Assembly (NCBI GenBank): GCA_024364735.1
Contig: JAGFNQ010000727.1
Span: 555,757 to 619,756 of the forward strand
Direction: 5' to 3'
Source of the DNA: Boesenbergia rotunda
Taxonomy: Eukaryota > Streptophyta > Magnoliopsida > Zingiberales > Zingiberaceae
DNA: 64,000 bases
Positions within the stretch are counted from its first letter, which is position 1. The number at the start of each line of letters is the position of its first letter. The notes under the pieces are model-generated. The model made no database searches, was not told the DNA's origin, and saw nothing but the letters and a program-made list of their open reading frames with translations. A program made the translations under genes and the position numbers. Shown piece by piece: positions 20,306-32,281 of this stretch.

Positions 20306-21664
20306 CCAACTAACTAAGGAAGACCCAAGGAATTGTCACCCTCCACTAGTACTCTTCCTATCTAGCATACACCCCGTATAGTCCGAATCGGTGTATCCAA
20401 TAAGATCAACATTAGGGGTTCTAGGATACCACAGCCCAACATTGAGGGTACCTTTAACATACCTTAGGATCCTCTTCATTACTACCAAATGGGACTCTTT
20501 AGCACAAGATTGGTACCTAGCATACATACCTACCGCAAAAAGTATATCGGGCCTACTAGCGGTTAAGTACAATAGGCTACCAATCATGCTCCTATATTGC
20601 TTTGAGTCTACCATTTTCCCTTCAAAGTCACTATCCATTTTCACATTGGTTCCTATAGGAGTAGACGCTACCTTAGCATTTTCTAAGCCAAATTTCTTTA
20701 GCATTTCCCTAGCATAGTTAGTTTGAAATACATGTGTTCCTTCATTAGTTTGCTTAACTTGAAGTCCTAAAAAGAAAGTTAGCTCTCCTATAAGACTCAT
20801 CTCAAATTCATCTTCCATACATTTGATGAATTCTTGTAGGAAGTTATTAGTTGTTGACCCAAAAATGATATCATCTACATACACTTAGGCAACAAATATG
20901 CCCTTATCCTTAGATTTTAGGAATAAAGTAGGGTCAATTGTTCCTCTCCTTAACCCCTTAGACACTAGAAATGAAGAAAGTCTTTCATACCAAGCCCGGG
21001 GAGCTTGTTTCAATCCATATAAGGTTTTTTTCAATTTGTAAACGTGTCTTGGATAATTAGGGTCCTCAAACCCGGGGGGTTGTTCTACATAGACCTCTTC
21101 CTTAATGATCCTATTAAGGAATGCCGACTTCACATCCATTTGGTGTAGTGTGAAACCCATGTGAGCGGCATAGGCTAGTAGAATTCTAATGGATTCTAAT
21201 CTAGCTACGGGGGCATAAGTCTCATCATAGTCTAATCCCTCAACTTGGTTAAACCCCCTAGCTACCTATCTAGCCTTGTTCCTACTGATTTTTCCTTGGT
21301 CATCTAATTTGTTCCTAAAGACCCATCTTGTGGTTACAATTGAGCAATCATTGGGCCTAGGAACCAACTCCCATACCTCACTTCTATCAAATTGATTTAG
21401 CTCCTCTTGCATTACTAAGACCCAATCTATATCTCCCAATGATTCATTAATATACTTAGGTTCTAATTGAGAGATTAAGGCGATTTGACTAGTTTGGTCT
21501 CTAAAATAGGGCATAGTCCTTACTCCTTGAGTGACATCACCCACTATTTGGTCAATTGGGTGATCTTGGTGATGTCTCAAAGGCTTAGAGGTTGTGGGTT
21601 CATTGACTAATTGTTCCTCATCCTCTAGGGTACTTCTTACTCCCCCTTGATCATTGTCCTCCAA
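20306..21664 (-). pseudogene. pol: Copia RT and RNase H fragment
   Basis: One minus-strand frame carries RT motifs (SEVWELVPRPNDCSIVTTRW, MDVKSAFLN, KKTLYGLKQAPRAWYERL, VYVDDIIFGS) and the start of RNase H (GYTDSDYTGC, DRKSTSGG). Stops occur near 21264 and at 20885-20887, the latter a TAA directly before VYVDD that is also present in the plus-strand copy. RNase H is truncated after STSGG where the gypsy LTR begins. Not functional. Confidence 0.9.
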
Positions 21665-21720
21665 ATGTAGGTCTTGGATTCTTTGGGCAAGGGGTTGACA
21701 TTCCTCTATATCCTTATCAA

Positions 21721-23205
21721 TTAAGGCTTTCCTAGGGTAGGTATTTGTAGTTTCATCAAAATCAACGTTAGAGACCCCTCAATCACCTTTGTCCTTTTGT
21801 TGTAAACTCTATAACCCCTACTAATGGATGAATAACCAACTAGAATTCCTTCATCGGCTTTTGACTCAAACTTCCTTAGGTCATCTTTGGTATTTAGAAT
21901 ATAGACTTTACATCCAAAGACCCTAAAGTAGTGGACTTGTGAAATTCTACCATTCCACAATTCAAAGGGTATTTTACCTAAGAACATATGTACCAAAACC
22001 TGGTTTTGAATGTAACAAGCGGTATTAACCGCTTCGGCCCAAAAATAGCTAGGAAGGGAGTATGCATTAAGCATAGTCCTAGCAGCTTCTTGTAGGGCTC
22101 TGTTTCTCCACTCAACTACCCCATTTTGTTGAGGAGTCCTTGGGCATGAAAATTCATACTTATACCCATTTTATACACAAAATTGCGAGAAACTTGAATT
22201 TTGGAACTCCCCACCATGGTCACTCCTAATTCGCTAAATCTTGAGGTGTTTTTCATTCTCTACCCTTTTACTGAACCCTATAAAAATTTCTAAGGTATCA
22301 TCCTTATGTTTCATAGAGAAAACCCATGTAAACCTAGAAAAATCATCTACAATGACTAAATAATATTTACTCCCTACTAGTGAGGGAGTACTATGGCAAT
22401 CAAAAAAGTCAATATGTAAAAGCTCCAAAGGTAAAGTAGTAGTGGTTAGGGTTTTACTTTGTGTGATGATTTTGATTGCATAATCTCTTGGCATGCATCA
22501 CACAATTTGGTCTTCTCATACTTGATCATAGGTAGTCCCTTCACCAATTCCTCCTTGGCCACTCTTGCAATGCTTCTCATGTTCATGTGCCCAAGTCTTC
22601 GGTGCACAACCACCCTTCTTCTTCTTTAGACATGAAACACTTAGGCAAATTGTTAGTAGCATAAGCAAGATCAAGATAATACAAGTTAGCCTCTCTATAC
22701 CCTTCTAGTATGACATTATCGGATGCATTTTATTTTATTAGGCACTTCCTAGCATGGAATTCAACCCTATAGCCCGCATCACATAACTGACTTATACTAA
22801 GTAAATTAAATTTCATGTCTTTAATTAAAAGTACCTTATGGATGAAGATTGTAGGAGATACCTCAATGGTGCCCCTACCAATTATTTTTAGTTTTCCACT
22901 ATTTCCAAAGGAGACTGTCCCTTCTCTTAGGTAGCTAATAGTAGTGAACTTGCTCATATCTTCGGTCATATATCTTGAGCACTCACTATCTACTATCCAC
23001 ATGGTTGAGGCCTCCTTCACCTTCACCTATACAACATGGAAAACATACTCTTTTGGTACCCAGATTTTTGATCCACAAGCATCATTTAAAAATTTCTTAG
23101 GTACTCATACCCTCTTGATGTTTCCCTTAGTCCCTTGTCTCCTAGATGCACCAATCCTACCCATGAGTGAGACAAAGGCCACTTCCTTGGTCTTTGACCT
23201 ATATC
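21721..23205 (-). pseudogene. pol: Copia protease and integrase region, frameshifted
   Basis: Protease remnant at 23026-22730: MWIVDSECSRYMTEDMSKF, where the usual DTG/DSG catalytic triad reads DSE, then FGNSGKLKIIGRGTIEVSP. Integrase pieces follow in other frames: zinc-binding region near 22640-22500, core with LLHIDFFDCHSTPSLVGSKY and VIVDDFSRFTWV at 22430-22300, and the C-terminal part at 22074-21721 (YFWAEAVNTACYIQNQVLV, FRVFGCKVYILN). Several frameshifts and stops separate them. Confidence 0.85.
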
Positions 23206-24683
23206 CTAATCCTGCCTTGTTATAGACAGCTCTTTGACTGTTATTATCATATCTAATTTGCTAGAGCCCACTTGAAATTTCCTAAGTGCCTTTGTGAGGT
23301 CTTCTACCTTTTTCCTTAGTTCTCTATTTTCAATTTCAAAGCATGAGTCATGTGATATAAGAGAACAAGCATGCAAGTCTTCCTTAAGCTTTGTAGACTC
23401 TACTCTAAGCATGGCAATTTCATCTTTTAAGTCCTTAATCTTACTTCTAGCTTTAGCTAAATCCTTGTTGGTACTAGAAATAATTTTAACTAAGGTAGAG
23501 GAGGGTAAGCTGTATACCTCACTTACTGAAGCTTCTGACTCGGATGATGATAAGTCGCTTTCATCACTGCTTGATCTTCTCTCATCATCTGATGACTCTG
23601 AGTGGTCCACTGCCATGAGAGCAAAGTGAGACACTTGCTCCTCTTCTTCCTCCAAGGATGATGGATCATCCCAAGTAGCCTTGAGGTTGGTGGCACCCTT
23701 CTCCTTTCCCTTCAACCTCTTCTTGTTGTCACCTTTCTTCTTTTCCTCTTTTGTTTCATCTCTTCTCTTTAGTTGAGGGCACTCATTCTTCATGTGTCCC
23801 TCTTGGTGGCAGTTGTAGCAGATGATGTCCTTTGCATTACACTTGCCTTTGGATCCTTTCCTAGCATTAGACTTGTTAGAAAAACTTTTGAAAGCCCTAT
23901 GCATTTTTCTTACCATGAAACCTCTTGGTCACTATCCATAGAGGCACTGGACTCCTCTGAGTCGGATGAGGAGGAGTAGACCACCTTCTTCTTCTCCTTC
24001 CTCTTCTTCTTCTCCTTTTCTGCAATAAAGGCTATACCTTTCTCTTTGGCTGACACATTAGCTTGCTCGTGCAGTTCAAATTCACAAAATAGATCATCTA
24101 ATTTTACTATTGACAAATCCCTTGATACTTTGTAGGCATCAACCATTGATGCCCACAAAGTTGTTCTTGGGAATGATTGCAAGACGTACCTTACCAGATC
24201 TCGGTTTTCAATATTCTCTCCAATCACATGGAGTTAGTTGATGATCTCCTTCACCCTTCCATGCAGCTGGCTGACAGTTTCGTTGGTCTTCAAGGATAGG
24301 TATTGGAGTTGGGCAACGAGCATGTCCTTCTTTGCCCTTCTGGACTCGTTGGACCCTTCATTCAGTTCAACGAGTTTGTACCACAACTCTTTGGCGCTCT
24401 TGAATGGACCCACCTTGTTGAGTTGCTCCTTTGAGAGCCCACACTGATGTGTGGTGGTAGCCTTGGCATTTGACTGCGCCCTCTTCATGACATCCTTTGA
24501 CCACGATCACATTAGTGTTGGCTCTCCTCTTTCGTCCATGGGTGCATCGAACCCATCTACAATACTAATCCAGTTTTCAATGTCATTCATTAAATAGTAC
24601 TGCATTATATCTTTCCAGTACGTGAAGTCGTTCCCGTCGAAGAATGGTGGTCGTACAATGTTGTATCCCTCTTGAAACGTCAT
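23206..24683 (-). pseudogene. gag: Copia gag (SIRE-like), broken
   Basis: The start is the ATG at 24683 (MTFQEGYNIVRPPFFDGNDF), followed by the W-K-x-x-M-x-x-Y-L type N-terminal domain, a UBN2-type region (LWYKLVELNEGSNESRRAKK, LHGRVKEII) and a CCHC knuckle (CYNCHQEGHMKNEC). After the knuckle comes a long Ser/Glu-rich and coiled-coil segment typical of SIRE gags. Breaks: an in-frame TGA near 24510, a stop near 24233, a frameshift and stop near 23910. Gag coats the RNA in virus-like particles; this copy cannot make it. Confidence 0.85.
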
Positions 24684-24723
24684 TTACTTTACTCCGGTCA
24701 ACGGTTAGTTCTTCCGAAGTGAC

Positions 24724-24740
24724 CCGACTTTAATACCAAT
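24724..24740 (-). other. Primer binding site of the minus copia element
   Basis: Read on minus, the LTR end CGATCTATCA is followed by ATTGGTATTAAAGTCGG, a variant of the TGGTATCAGAGC-type tRNA-Met site. Confidence 0.7.
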
Positions 24741-25665
24741 TGATAGATCGAAAAGCGTTGCTAGAGGGGGGTGAATAGCACTTTGTCGAATTTCTCTACA
24801 AAATTGTTAGCAGAATACAAACAAAAATAAATGAAAGTAAAAAAGCAATGCTAACTCAGAGTATTTTTCCTTGGTATCCACCCGAATGGGTGACTAATCC
24901 AAGGATCCACGCGCGTACTCCACCTCCACTATGAAAAGTCTCCTTCAGGTGGAGAAACTTTTACAAAGGCATTATCTTCCTCTTTATAGAATGTAATGAA
25001 TAGAGAGAGAGGAAGATCTCAAGTCTCTATGCACAAACATCACTTCTTTACAGAGTAAAACCGTACCATTCAAGTGCAGAAAAGTCCTCTTTTTATAAGA
25101 GAACAGGACAACCTCGCAGGCTGTCCAGACCCGCACTAGTCGACTGCCCCTAGGGCAGTCGACTGGCCTAGCATTAATTGCTAGCCATCGGCTAGTTTTG
25201 GGGGGTCACCAGTCGACTGCCCCAGGGCCAGTAGACTGGTAGAAGCCTGAAAACCTTCTGTGAGTTTTGGCAGTCGACTGCCCTCTGGCCAGTCGACTGC
25301 CCACTTACTTACAACCACTCTTAACACTCTCCATCACGTGTGCCTTCAGGTTCACTCCCTTGGCTCGCCCCTTGAAGTCATCTTCCTTTGGCTCTCGTCC
25401 CTCGGATGCGCACACAAGCCTTCCCTTGGCTTGCCTCCATGCCACCCTTCATGTGTGCCCTTGAAGTCCACTTCCCCGCTTGCCCTTGGAGTCCTCCTCC
25501 CTCGGCTCTCATCCCTCAGATGTGTTCTCCATGTGTGATTCTCCAAGTCCTACAAACTCAATCACACATATATCAAATACAACATAACACCCTAACCTTA
25601 AACTTATTGGCACACACATCAAAACTATGATCTTCCCGATCATTCTTAGGCTGATTGCCTCAACA
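24741..25665 (-). repeat. 5' LTR of the minus copia element
   Basis: Read on minus it starts TGTTGAGGCAATC and ends GCGATCTATCA-type sequence, 925 bp, matching 29771-30701. It contains three pairs of CAGTCGACTG palindromes at 25136-25300. The coding-looking frames in 25260-25540 are LTR sequence that recurs on the opposite strand in the other copy (29806-30090). Confidence 0.9.
25136..25300. repeat. CAGTCGACTG palindrome cluster in a copia LTR
   Basis: Three inverted-repeat pairs built on CAGTCGACTG with C/G-rich spacers: about 25136-25166, 25210-25240 and 25271-25300. Each pair can fold into a hairpin of 10-15 bp arms. Confidence 0.92.
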
Positions 25666-25670
25666 ATGTG

Positions 25671-28600
25671 AGCATGTTCACCACTATTAGCTACCAACGA
25701 GAAGGGACGTTCTCCTTTGAAAATAGTGGAAAACTAAAAATAATTGGTAGGGGCACCATTGAGGGATATCCATAGTTTTGATGGTTTTTGTTCATTGTAA
25801 TATCCATAATTCTGGTAAGAACTGGTTTATTAAAATAGAATGCTTAGGAAGAATCCGGTTGAAAATCGGTCTCCTACAATCTCTATCCACAAAGTACTTT
25901 TAATTAAAGATATGAAATTTTATTTACTTAATGTAAGTCAATTGTGTGATGCGGGTTATAGGGTTGAATTTCTTGCTAAGAAATGTTTAATTAAACAAAA
26001 TGGGTCGATAAATGTCATATTAGAAGAGTATAGAAAGGCTAACCTTTATTATCTTGATCTTGCTTATGCTTCTAATAATTTGCTAAGTGTCTCATGTCTA
26101 AAGAAGAAGAATGGTGGTTGTGGCACCGAAGACTTAGGCACGCCAACATTAGGAGCATTGCAAGAGTGGCAAAGGAGAAGTTAGTGAAGGGGCTCCCTAT
26201 GATCAAGTATGAGAAGACCAAGTTGTGTGATACATGCCAAGAGGGTAAGCAATCAAAATCATCACACAAAGGTAAAACCCGAACTAATACTACTTTGCCT
26301 TTAGAGCTTTTGCATATTAATCTTTTTGATTGCCATAGTACTCCCTCACTAGTAGGGAGTAAGTATTGTTTAGTTATAGTAGATAATTTTTTTAGATTCA
26401 CTTAGGTGTTCTTTATGTAACATAAGGATGATACTTTAGAGAACTTTATAGGGTTTTTAGTAAGAGGGTTGAAAATGAGAAACATCTCAAAATCAACCGG
26501 ATTAGGAGTGACCATGGTAGGGAATTTCAAAACTCAAATTTCTCACAATTTTGTGTAGAAAATGGGTATAAGCATGAATTTTCATACCCAAGGACTCCTC
26601 AACAAAATGGTGTAGTAGAAAGGAGATATAGGGCATTACAAGAGGCCGCTAGGACTATGCTTAATGCATATTCACTTCCTACCTATTTTTGGGCCGAAGC
26701 GGTAAATACCACTTGTTACATTCAAAACCAGGTTTTGGTACATAGGTTCTTAGGCAAAACCCCATTTGAGTTGTGGAATGGAAGAGTTCCACAAGTCCAT
26801 TACTTTAGGGTCTTTGGGTGTAAAGTGTACATTTTGAACACCAAGGATGACTTAAGGAAGTTTGAGTCAAAAGCGGATGAGGGGATTTTAGTTGGTTATT
26901 CATCCACTAGTAGGGGTTATAGAGTCTACAACAAGAGGACCAAGGTAATTGAGGAGTCTTCAAACGTTGATTTTGATGAATCTACACATGCTTACCCTAG
27001 GAAAGACTCAATTGATAAGGACATAGAGGAATGTCAACCCCTTGCCCAAAGAATCCAAGACTTACATTTGGAGGGCAATGGTCAAGGGGGAGGGAGAAGT
27101 ACTCTAGAGGATGAGCACCATGTAGTTAATGAATCCATAATCTCTAGACCCTAAAGACATCACCAAGATCACCCAATTGACCAAATAGTCGGTGATGTCA
27201 CTCAAGGGGTACGGATTAGGTCCTACTTTAGGGAACAAAGTAGTCAAATTGCTTTGATCTCTCAATTAGAACCTAAGTCTATTGATGAGGCATTAGGTGA
27301 TGTAGATTGGGTCCTAGCCATGCAAGAAGAGCTAAATCAATTTGAGAGAAGTGAGGTATGGGAGTTGGTTCCTAGGCCCAATGATTGCACCATTGTAACC
27401 ACTAGATGGGTCTTTAGGAACAAGCTAGATGATCAAGGCAAAATCACTAGAAACAAGGCTAGATTGGTAGCTAGGGGTATAACCAAGTTGAGGGACTAGA
27501 CTATGATGAGACCTATGCCCCCGTAGCTAGATTAGAGTCCATTAGAATTCTACTAGCCTTGCCGCTCACATGGGTTTCACACTTCACCAAATGGATGTGA
27601 AGTCGGCATTCCTTAATGGGGTCATTAAGGAAGAGGTCTATGTAGAACAACCCCCCAGGTTTGAAGACCCAAACTATCCTAGACATGTTTACAAATTGAG
27701 AAAAGCCTTGTATGGATTGAAACAAGCTCCCTGGGCTTGGTATGAATGACTTTCCTCATTCTAGTGTCTAAGGGTTTTAGGAGAGGAACAATTGACCCAA
27801 CTTTGTTCCTAAAATCTAAGGATAAGGACATATTTGTGGCCTAAGTCTATGTAGATCGTATCATCTTTGGGTCCACAAAATAGTGACTTTCTACAAGAAT
27901 TCATCAAGTGTATGGAAGATGAATTTGAGATGTATCTTGTAGGAGAGTTAACCTTCTTTTTAGGTCTTCAAGTTAAGCAAAAAAGTGAAGGGACACATGT
28001 ATTTTAAACTAAATATGCTTGGGAAATGTTAAAGAAATTTGGCCTAGAAAATGCTAAGGTAGCCATTACCCCTATAGGAACAAATGTGAAAATGGATAGT
28101 GATGTTGAAGGGAAAATGGTAGACTCCAAACAATATAGAAGCATGATTGGTAGTCTATTGTACCTAACCGCTAGTAGACCCGATATACTATTTATGGTAG
28201 GTTTGTGTGCAATGTACCAATCATGTCGCAAAGAGTCCCATTTGGTAGTAGTAAAGAGGATCCTAAGGTATATTAGAGGTACTGTCAATGTCGGGCTTTG
28301 GTATCCTAGAACCTCAAATGTTGATCTTATTGGATACACCGATTCGAACTATGCGGGGTGTAAGCTAGATAGGAAGAGTACTAGTGGAGGGTGTCAATAC
28401 CTTGGATATTCTTTAGTTAGTTGGAGTAGTAGGAAACAACCATGTATTGCTCTATCAACAACGGAAGCCGAATATGTGACAATGGGTGGTTGTGTTTCCC
28501 AACTACTTTGGATCATGTACACCTTAGAGGATTATGAGTTACATTATTCCAAGGTCAAAGTCTTGTGTGATAATGTAAGTACAATCAATTTGACTAATAA

Positions 28601-28796
28601 TCCGGTTCACCATTCTAGAACAAAACATATTGAAGTGAAACATCACTTCATTAGAGACCATGTGGCAAGGGGAGATATAGAATTACACTATGTTGAGTCA
28701 AAGTCAAACCTTGCCGACATTTTTACCAAATCTCTTCCCGAATCAGAGTTTACATCCTTAAGAAGAGCCATTGGAATGTGTTTTGTAGAAGTCTAG
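25671..28796 (+). pseudogene. pol: Copia pol (PR-IN-RT-RH), many breaks
   Basis: Begins in protease at the position matching MSKFTTIS of the minus copy, then the pre-integrase zinc region (WWLWHRRLRHANIRSIARV, LCDTCQEGKQ), integrase core (frameshifted between 26400 and 26650), integrase C-terminal part (26657-27154), RT (27254-28025, frameshifted near 27500-27770) and a good RNase H (28026-28796; STTEAEYVTMGGCVSQLLW, CDNVSTINLTNNPVHHSRTK, NLADIFTKSLPE). RNase H ends at a TAG at 28794-28796. A TAA at 27842-27844 sits directly before the VYVD active-site segment, as in the minus copy. Not functional. Confidence 0.88.
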
Positions 28797-29756
28797 GATG
28801 AACCTTGGAGTAACACAATAGGAAGGTGGTACTTGGTCCATTAGGATGATACAATTGGTTCACTTGTGCTTGTGGCATAGTGTTGAATCATTAAGTGTAT
28901 CAAAATCATTGAAAATAGACCAAGCATGGGAAAAGCAAGTGATTAATTAATTGGCATCTTGCCCAAAGATCATGGTTGGACATTTTAAACATTTGAAAAC
29001 TATTTCATACCTTATATGTTTTGTCATAAGCTTAGAAGATATATGAATGCAAGATTCGATTGAAATATTGATACAAATTTAGTGGTTTTCAAGAATTTTG
29101 AACTTTAGTCAAAAGTCAAGGATGTTTGAAATTTTTCACGAACTGATATTTTTCCTTGATAGAGTATATTATTTCAAATATGCTTGCAAATTTTTTTAAT
29201 TTTTTGAATTTTCTGGATTTTATTGGAGGTTTCTGAAATTCAGCACAGAAGCTGGAAAATCAAACTGACAGAGTATCAGTCGACTGCCCCTAGGGGCAGT
29301 CGACTGGCACGTCTGATATCAGCCTGCTGAGTAGTTTTTCAGAAATCCAAAATTCTCTCATTTGATGCCATGGATTAGGGTTGATTGGGCAATTGTTTTG
29401 ATGGTGTCAATGGGGGAGAATGGGTGGTTTATGTTTGTTTTTTAGCTTAAAATGGGTGGTTTAAGCTTAAATCTTAAAGTGTGATGAAAAATAAAAATTG
29501 GATGAAGGCATAGGTTAAGGGGGAGGTTACCTCTTAGGTTTTGCTATGTCTTATATTTTTAATTGCGGTTGCTTGTTGTTAAGATAGGTTTGCAACTTAA
29601 CTTGGATTATGATAAGAATTGAAAATGGGAGAAGACATGGGTTAAGGAGGAGGTTACCTCTTAGGTTTTGCTATGTCATATATTTTCAATTGCCATTATT
29701 ATTTACTGTTGTTGACTGGTATTTAATCCCTAAACTTAATCATATTGCCACACATC
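28797..29756 (+). other. 3' untranslated region of the plus copia element
   Basis: No ORF is supported. SIRE elements often carry an env-like frame here; none is recognisable in this copy. It holds a perfect 30-bp palindrome at 29277-29306 and a pair of similar GGTTAAGGRGGAGGTTACCTCTTAGG-type stretches near 29513-29550 and 29640-29670, each an imperfect inverted repeat. Confidence 0.6.
29277..29306. repeat. Perfect 30-bp palindrome
   Basis: CAGTCGACTGCCCC followed by TA and the exact reverse complement GGGGCAGTCGACTG. It lies in the 3' untranslated region, outside the LTR, yet has the same core as the LTR palindromes. Confidence 0.97.
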
Positions 29757-29769
29757 AAAAAGGGGGAGA
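29757..29769 (+). other. Polypurine tract, plus copia element
   Basis: AAAAAGGGGGAGA directly before the LTR start TGTTGAGG at 29771. Confidence 0.9.
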
Positions 29770-29770
29770 T

Positions 29771-30701
29771 TGTTGAGGCAATCGACCCATGAATGATCGG
29801 GAAGATCATGATTTTGATGTGTGTGTGCCAATATGTTTAAGGTTAGGGTGTTGTGTTATATTTAATATGTGTGATTGAGTTTGCAGGACATGAAGAATCA
29901 CATATGGAGAACATATCTGAGGGACGAGAGCCGAGGGAGAAGAACTCCAAGGGCAAGCTGGGAAGTGGACTTCAAGTGTACACGTGAAGGGTGGCATGGA
30001 GGCAAGCCAATGGAAGGCTTTTGTGCGCTTTCGAGGGATGATAGCCAGAGGAAGAAGACTTCAAGGGGCAAGCCAAGGGAGCATACCTGAAGGCATACGT
30101 GAAGGAGAGTGTTCGGAGTGAATGTAAGTGAGAATAGAGGCTGAGCAGTCGACTAGCCCGAAGGCAGTCGACTGCTAAATCTCACATAAATAATTCAGCC
30201 TCGAACCAGTCGACTGCCCCAGGGGCAGTCGACTGGTCATCCCCGAAAACTAGCCGTTGGCTAGGATTTAAAGCTAGACCAGTCGACTGCCCCAGGGGCA
30301 ATCGACTGGTACGGGCCTGGATTACTTGCGAAGTTGTCTTGTTCTCATATTAAAGGGGGGCTTTTTGGCACGACTTGGGTACGGTTTTTACTGTACTAAT
30401 ATGCTGCTCATGTCCGACTGATCTAATATTCCACTCGCTTCTCATCGCAACTTGTAATGAGGAAGAAGATGACTTTTGTAAAGGTTTCCCCACCTTGAAG
30501 GAGGGTTTCATAGTGGAGAGTGTGCAACCATGTGGATCCTTGGATTAGCCACCCTTCCGGGTGGATACCAAGTAAAAATCTGTGAGTTAGCATTGGATCT
30601 TGTATTTTCAATTATATTGCTTGTATTGTGATAACAATTTTGTAGAGAATTCGACAAAGTCCTATTCACCCCCCCCTCTAGCAATGCACGCGATCTATCA
30701 T
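29771..30701 (+). repeat. 3' LTR of the plus copia element
   Basis: Starts TGTTGAGGCAATC and ends GCGATCTATCA, 931 bp, the same family as 24741-25665. Palindrome pairs of CAGTCGACTG occur at about 30144-30174, 30206-30236 and 30279-30309, two of them with 15-bp arms around a single central base. Confidence 0.92.
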
Positions 30702-30896
30702 TCGGTGCCCAGTCCACGACAAATACTTATTGCCCAACCTTTTGTCAGGACTTAGGTGCCCAGCTCGCAGCCAGGACTTAGTGCCCAATTCTTAGAACCA
30801 GGACATTGTGCCTAGTGTACCTAGGACATTTCTTGCACACTCGAGTAGCATTGTTAGATCACAATAAAATCTTAACTTCTGAACCCTATGCTATTA
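30702..30896. repeat. Short degenerate repeats between copia remnants
   Basis: Motifs of the type GTGCCCAR and CCAGGACTTAG or AGGACATT alternate four or five times between 30704 and 30830. No coding signal. Probably the eroded end of the neighbouring copia gag element. Confidence 0.45.
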
Positions 30897-31550
30897 TCAA
30901 AACACTGGTTTGACTTTGGTGCTTCCGGTAACAACAACCAAGGCCTGCGAACTCTGACGAAAAAGGCCCTCTGTTGCCTGATGTTCTCCAGGTAGTTCCA
31001 ACAACGTATATTCACGTTTGTTCATATTATAGTTGAGCCGAAACTGCTCAAAACTCCTAGGCAGAGATTGGAGTATAATATCGACCTGGGTTTCCCCGTC
31101 GATCTGTGCTCCCAGTACCTCAATCTCATTGAGGTGAGCCATCATCTTAAGGACATGATCCCTTACGGGTGTCCCTTCGACCTTTGTAGTTATCATCAAG
31201 CTCTTCATTGCAACCTGCCTAGTGGCCCGACCCTGGTGCCCGAAGAGCTCCTTGAGGTTCTGGATTATATCATAAGCAGTGTGCATGACCTCATGCTGAT
31301 GTTGCAATACATTCGACATAGATGCTAGAATGTAGCACCGCGTCATCTCATCTGCCTTGACCCACTTCTTAAAGTGCACCATCTACTCTTCACCAGAGTT
31401 CTCACTAGGCTTTTCAGGATATTCCTTAAAGAGCACATATTTGTACTCTTCAGCAGTAAGGACAATGTTTAGGTTCCTTTTCCAGTCTATATAGTTAGGG
31501 CTAGTAAGCTTATTTTCGTTAACTATAGTCGCTAGTGGGTTAACGGCCAT
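30897..31550 (-). pseudogene. gag: Ty1/copia gag fragment with one internal stop
   Basis: Starts at the ATG at 31550 (MAVNPLATIVNENKLTSPNY), reads IDWKRNLNIVL, then meets a TAG just before 31382 and continues in frame as MVHFKKWVKADEMTRCYILA through the UBN2 domain (LKELFGHQGRATRQVAMKSL, ILQSLPRSFEQFRLNYNMNK). It ends at a stop at 30897, before any zinc knuckle. It resembles the first part of the gag of element D (GPNYMDWLRNL, MNYRMNKLE) but is clearly a different family. Orientation is opposite to the LTR fragment on its right, so the two may not belong together. Confidence 0.85.
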
Positions 31551-32281
31551 TTTGAAAAATTCCTGAGAATCACAACAATCACAACTTTAGATTTCTAAAA
31601 TAAATTGATTCCTCAAACAAAACTTTTTTGAAATTAACCTAACAATCACACCTCTAAACATCGAGAAATTCGCATGCCACGATGGTGTGGACGTATACGA
31701 ATTTCTACATTAGTAAGAGAAGGTTTTACCCATTAATCCTACTATTTTGTCTTCCTAACTTTTTAACAAATATGATTAATAGTTAGTTCACTTCGGCACT
31801 GCAAATAATAGCAGTGACTCCGATGGAGAGGATACTATTATTCACATCCAAGTGTTTACCATTACACGACACAAAGCAAATTATTTTCGATTATGTGTCT
31901 TCCAATGGGAAAGTACACATGCTCTTCAATAATTTTCTAATCTTTTCTAATCTAGTGATCCGCAGAACAAGCCCATCCGATGGGGAGGAAGGCACTTAGA
32001 GTCGACGCGCAGACTTGTTCGTATCACTTATTAGATTGTAATGGAGGCCAGGGGCCCCTTAGGGTCCCTCTCCCACTTAGATATTTAATTTTACGAATTT
32101 TACATGCATACACACACAATAAGCACATAACCAAAGCACAAATAAGAAAAATCCTAGATTTTCCTGTAAGATGTGTATACTGAAACACAAGCTTCTTTTA
32201 TATACGAACATCTTCATTTTGAAAAGAGAATCACAACTACACTAGGTGCTTGTTTATATTAGTACATGCATAAAAGTCCAT
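31551..32281. other. Non-coding remnant, probably copia leader
   Basis: AT-rich sequence upstream (minus strand) of the gag remnant, with no ORF that resembles a protein and no clear LTR end or primer site. I see nothing else in it that I can name. Confidence 0.4.

Larger units (their letters stand above)
20306..25665 (-). mobile_element. SIRE-like Ty1/copia element on minus, 3' part lost
   Basis: Minus-strand order is 5' LTR (25665-24741), primer site, gag, protease, integrase, RT and part of RNase H, the copia order. RNase H is cut at 20306 by the gypsy B/C complex; the rest and the 3' LTR are missing. The element itself abuts the protease region of a plus-strand relative at 25666, so it probably inserted into that copy. 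Gag type, a long Ser/Glu-rich linker and sequence agreement with 25671-28796 place both in one SIRE/Maximus-like family. Confidence 0.85.
25666..30701 (+). mobile_element. SIRE-like Ty1/copia element on plus, 5' part lost
   Basis: Plus-strand protease, integrase, RT and RNase H (25671-28796), a 3' untranslated region, a polypurine tract and a 931-bp 3' LTR ending at 30701. Gag, leader and 5' LTR are missing; the left end meets the LTR of the minus-strand relative inside the protease domain. Same family as that element. Confidence 0.85.

Noticed and set aside
25260..25697. ORFs of 62-92 codons in the copia LTR
   Set aside because: The matching region of the other LTR (29806-30090) reads in different lengths; LTR sequence.
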